64,000 bases of DNA from Juglans regia (lineage: Eukaryota; Streptophyta; Magnoliopsida; Fagales; Juglandaceae), in NCBI RefSeq assembly GCF_001411555.2, contig NC_049909.1, positions 2,651,875-2,715,874 of the forward strand. The letters are read 5' to 3'. The notes below the pieces were generated by a model that was not told where the DNA came from, did not search any database, and was given only the letters and a program-made list of their open reading frames with translations. Every line of letters begins with the position of its first letter. Position 1 is the first letter of the stretch. Positions 60,155-64,000 of the stretch are shown in pieces. The position numbers and the translations under genes are program-made.

Positions 60155-60361
60155 TTCGCTGTATTGTTTAAGTGTTGTGGTATCTTGTACATTAACTATT
60201 GTAGTTTTTGGAGTGCATCATAATTGATATTTGTTGTTGATCATATTGCCATTGAATTGAAAATTGATGGTGGATTTATGTGTGTTGATCATATTGCCAT
60301 TCAATTTATGTGTGTAAATTCAAAATTGTAAAATTGATGGATCTTGTATTTAATGGCTTTT

Positions 60362-60775
60362 TGGGTGTGATTATCACGACCAAGCTTAGATGGGACATTA
60401 TCTTGGTAAAGCTCCACTGGCCACTTGAAAGCCTATAAAACTGAGCGACATCTCCTGGATTGTCATTGGGCGACAATGAGCTCAGGCGAGACGGTAACCT
60501 TCTTGAGTTGATGTCGTTGACTCTTTGATGGTGGAGGCTAAAGGATGCTTGGCCACGAATGTGTTGTGCGCAGAACTGGACAATACTTGTTAGGGAGTCA
60601 CAAGCACAATCGTTATCTCTTGTGTGACAGAGAGAGCCAGGCTGTGTAGATGGTTCATATAGGGGAGAACATGGTGTGCACACCAATAAAATTAATGTTT
60701 CATTTTTATGTGGGGTTTGTGCGTATCATGATCCCAAGTCGAAATGAAACATTATCTCGGTGGAGCTCCTAGGTT
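60362..60775 (-). repeat. Inverted copy (and partial copy) of a unit of about 325 bp
   Basis: Read on the minus strand this gives the same order as 62125-62785. The order is 'ggtgtgcaccatgttctccc', a gtcacac segment, an 'acagag'-like stretch, 'ggagatgtcgctcag' and 'accaagataatgtcccatct'. A second, partial copy at about 60718-60775 carries only the final part. The order suggests remnants of one repeat family in opposite orientation. Confidence 0.65.
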
Positions 60776-61640
60776 AGAAATATTTGTTTGCATCATAACC
60801 ATTTTTTTTAAAATAATAATAAATGAACAATTTCTCAAACTTCTTTAATGGTGTCAATGCCTATGTAAGATGACCATAATTTATCAACAAAATACATATA
60901 GATAGTAATACTAAGATCAACGGCTACACGAGGGAGAACAAACATCAAGAGGGAGAACAAACATCGGCATTTTATAATGCCATGCAATTAAGGAACATAA
61001 AGTTACCTTCCAATTTCAATTACAAATTTCCAAGAATGGTTCAAGAGCAAAAATATATTGTGCTGCCCTCGACCCCCACTTATGTTTCGTTGGAAGTCGT
61101 GACTCCGGGATGTTAGCTACTCAAGACATCCACCCCTAGCGCATTGTGACAACAAAGTGTGTGCATGCATGCAATACAAGAGTGTGCAGTTAATTTGCAA
61201 TGAAAAAATAAATAGGGCAGTCATTAATTCTAATAGTACCAAAAAATTTAAAACGTCACCTTCCAAATAATCGATAAGTCCAAATTCATCAAACATAGAC
61301 GAGAAAATATTATAGTCATCCAAATTCCATCAAACCAATAAAGAACACTTAAAAACAAAAATGGGAAAATACCCCAATCTTCATTCCTCAGGCGAGGCCA
61401 GACCTCCATACTCATATTCATCCTCTGCATCAAAGTCTATGGTTACGCTCCACAGAACTGCAGGTAGGGATACCACAATGAGATTTTGCAAAATCTCAAT
61501 AAAGAAAATTGAGTCTAATTCTCAAAATACATGCAAGTGGAAAAATTTGAAATTAAGCAAATAGGAAATTTCAGAGAATTATAAATGTTTGCAATTTACT
61601 AGATTCAAGTATATACCCATTTATCACACAAGACACTAAT

Positions 61641-62073
61641 TGTGATACTCCATATGGTAAGAATAAAAGTATGTGGCGTATGAGTCCCACATTACTTAGA
61701 AATAAAAAGTTCTTGCTCTTTAAAGGTTCTAATGGAGCTCTAATATTGACTAGTCCTTTTGAAGTATAGGTAATGTGGTTTGAGCTTTCCATTGGGACGT
61801 TATAAATGGTATCCAAGTCTATCACAACCAGAAATGTAGTACTTGAGTCGTGCCACCTACGTGGATGAAGAGGATGTCGGGAATTTAAGGGAGGAAGATT
61901 GTGATATCCCATATGATAAAGATAAGGGTAGGTGGTGTATAGAGCCTCACATTGCTTGAGAATGAGAAATTTTTACTCTTTATAAGATTCCAATGGGGCT
62001 CCAGTTGTATCATTGGCTAGTCCTTTTGAAGTATAGGTCATATGATTTGGACATTCCATTGGGGCGTTACACT
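61641..62073 (+). mobile_element. Miniature LTR element (TRIM/SMART size, 433 bp)
   Basis: Direct terminal repeats at 61641-61804 and 61900-62073 begin TGTGATAYYCCATATG and end GGGRCGTTAYA. They share 'ctagtccttttgaagtatag' and 'ccattgggrcgtta'. The 95-bp internal part has a primer-site-like ATGGTATCCAAGTC right after the 5' LTR and a purine tract 'aagggaggaaga' right before the 3' LTR. Flanks CTAAT (61636-61640) and CTAAG (62074-62078) match at 4 of 5. It has no coding capacity and would depend on another element's proteins. Confidence 0.85.
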
Positions 62074-62124
62074 AAGCAACCAAAAATCATATTTTTAATT
62101 TTGAAAACATCCATTTGATTAAGG

Positions 62125-62785
62125 TATGCACCATAGTATTCTCTATAGATTATTCGCACACTCTGGCTCCCTTCGTCACACCACAAGTAATGAGTGGGTA
62201 TGTAACTTCATAATAAGTTATGCCCAAGTCTGTGCCCGGCATGTAAACGACCAGGCATCCTCTAGCCTCCTCTAGCAGAGAGGCAACAGAGTTGATTAGA
62301 GAGCGTTATCGTCTCGCCCAAGCCCGTTTTCACCCAACAACAACCCATAGGATGTCACTTAGTTCTACATGCTCTCAAGTGATCAGTGGAGCTCCATCGA
62401 GGTAATGCCCTATATCGGCTTGGGGTCTTGATCCACATATAATCCATACAATCATTTTATTAATGTATGCACCATAATCTCCCCTATGGACCATCCGCAA
62501 ACTTTGTCTTCCTTCGTCACACCATAGGTAACGACCATGCACGTGCCTTCATAACAAGTGATGCATTGCTTTGCGCCTAGCATGTACATGATCAAACTTC
62601 CTCTAGCCTCTAACAACAGAGTGGCAATGGAGTTAACCCGAGAGCATTATCATCTCGTCCAAACCCCTTGTCGCCAAGCGACTACCCAGGAGATGTCACT
62701 CAGTTTTACACACTCTCGAGTGACCATAAGAGCTCTACCAAGATAATACTTCATCTCGGCTTGGGGTCGTGATACACATGCAGCC
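62125..62785 (+). repeat. Two tandem diverged copies of the unit of about 325 bp
   Basis: Copies at about 62125-62450 and 62451-62785 share 'gtatgcaccataat', 'ccttcgtcacaccaya', 'cctctagcctc', 'aggatgtcact/ggagatgtcact', 'tctcragtga' and 'atcggcttggggtc'. The divergence is considerable. Inverted relatives lie at 60362-60775. Confidence 0.8.
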
Positions 62786-62995
62786 GCAAAAAACGTTTGA
62801 CACAAAAACCAACAGTTTTACAAATTTTAGCTTATACACAAACATAATCAGAATTTAATGATGAAATTATCAACGGTATAAATTATAATGCAAGAGTTAA
62901 TAAGTGAATGTCATAGCAACATCAATATTTATTAAAAGAAATACAAAATATTTTAACAGCACAACCAATCCCGACATTACAACAAACTAAAAGTT

Positions 62996-63112
62996 TCAGT
63001 CCCAACACTTTAGAGGGCCCTCAACCACCACACAAATTCTCAACCAAAATATAGTTTCCATCCCAACGCTTCACATAGGCCCTCAGCCACCACACAAATT
63101 CATAACCAAACA
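62996..63112 (+). repeat. Short tandem duplication, unit about 60 bp
   Basis: 'agtttcagtcccaacacttt' and 'agtttccatcccaacgcttc' each introduce a copy ending 'ccaccacacaaattc'. Confidence 0.75.
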
Positions 63113-64000
63113 GCACGATACACAATTTCAAAATTTTTCGACGACAGTTATTTTAAAAGCTAGTCCAAGGATCACTTATAGTGCGAAGGTGTATTTTCTA
63201 GATGATTGGAGCCAGTTCTGCTACTGGTCAAGAGTGTTCTTGTTAACAGGTGACTTGAAGGCCACACAAGTGGGTTGTTTCGGAACAGTGAGTTCGAAGG
63301 TGTGGGTAGTTTGTGAAATTGCTTTGCTACTTTGAAAAGCAGCAATTATGATTATTAACCTATGGTATGTTCATGAGGCTGAGACAATAGTCGTGGGGGA
63401 AGGGATGGCGAGGTTGGGTGGTAAAAAATCTAAACTCTTAAGGAGAGGGTGCTACGGGCCAGAGAGGGAAGTGAGACATGGTGTGTGACAGGGATGGAAA
63501 GATGTGCAGAGGTAGTGGGAGGTGGTGGGGGTTGGGAGATATGAGGAGGTGATGGTGGTGGTTAGTAGAGCTAGGGTCACAATAGTGACTCACAAAGAGG
63601 GGAAGAGAGATGGGGAGCATGTTTGAGGCAAGGGTAAGGACGAGGGAAGGGCGAAGGAGCTCTAGTGACATGCTTGAGGCGCAGTGGATGGCAATGCTGG
63701 TGCTCATGGCAACCAAAAAACAAAAGGAAGTAAAAGGGAGCGAAGTGAGAGAGAGGATCTAAGAGAGACGAGCTCGAGGCGATGTCGGTGGTGCAACATG
63801 GTAGGGATGACGGTTGCGACTAAGATTTTCAAAACCCTAAAGAACCAAGCTTTCCAAGAGAGTAAGAGAGAGGGTAAGTGGGTGGCGGAGTGAGCCAGAG
63901 GTGGGGTTCTATGGCAGTGTGTGCGTGTTGCAGTGGTTGACGACGTGGGTGGCAAATTTGCGACGACAGTGGAGCCCTAAGAGAGAACGATAAAGAACAA
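63113..64000. other. No gene seen; purine-rich stretch
   Basis: From about 63380 the + strand is G/A-rich with 'gggagg' and 'gagaga' motifs. Short frames on both strands (63438-63955) have no recognisable domain and biased composition. Confidence 0.45.

Noticed and set aside
1..64000. CRISPR arrays or bacterial-type operons
   Set aside because: The tandem repeats found lack regular unique spacers, and gene structure is clearly that of a plant nucleus.

Overview
The window is nuclear DNA from a flowering plant. It has AT-rich introns with GT..AG borders, an SR45-type splicing-factor gene, and abundant plant-type LINEs, Ty1-copia, Ty3-gypsy, hAT and Tourist-like elements. The long perennial-type repeat load suggests a woody eudicot; the genus cannot be fixed from sequence alone. 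Only one ordinary host gene is visible. Almost everything else is layered transposable-element sequence, much of it datable by nesting order.

Region 1-16.6 kb: ten exons of an SR45/RNPS1-like gene on the + strand, running from inside the RRM to the stop at 16582. The exons encoding the N-terminal RS region lie upstream of the window. Its introns hold several insertions. A 5'-truncated LINE (126-1984, 21-bp target duplication) itself contains a smaller LINE (906-1201). A 3.25-kb hAT-type element (6947-10198, perfect 8-bp target duplication) sits inside an older LINE remnant and carries captured gene fragments, including a subtilase piece. The last intron holds a Tourist-like MITE (11728-16432) split by an antisense LINE, which is itself split by another MITE.

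Region 16.6-33.2 kb: no intact host gene. Two long related LTR-like units start at 17869 and 29485. The first is inflated by a MITE, a PIF/Harbinger remnant with only its Myb-like ORF, and a decayed chromovirus (23875-28682, LTRs and near-matching 5-bp target duplication).

Region 33.2-41.1 kb: a three-layer nest. A hAT-type MITE (33206-41129) is split by a Ty1-copia element (33647-41087), which is split by a solo-LTR-like block (36857-39438).

Region 41.1-48.4 kb: a tandem duplication of about 1.05 kb. Its first copy contains a 3.5-kb hAT element with a decayed BED/hAT transposase (43135-46630); its second copy preserves the empty site.

Region 48.4-57.7 kb: another three-layer nest. A TRIM (48393-57724) is split by an LTR-like unit (48794-57276), which contains a complete-length but mutated Ty3-gypsy element (49147-56092, perfect TAAAT duplication).

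Region 57.7-64 kb: a GC-rich retroposon-like block, a Tourist-like MITE, a hAT transposase tail, minisatellites, a 433-bp miniature LTR element (61641-62073) and diverged direct/inverted copies of a unit of about 325 bp. No host gene is recognised there.
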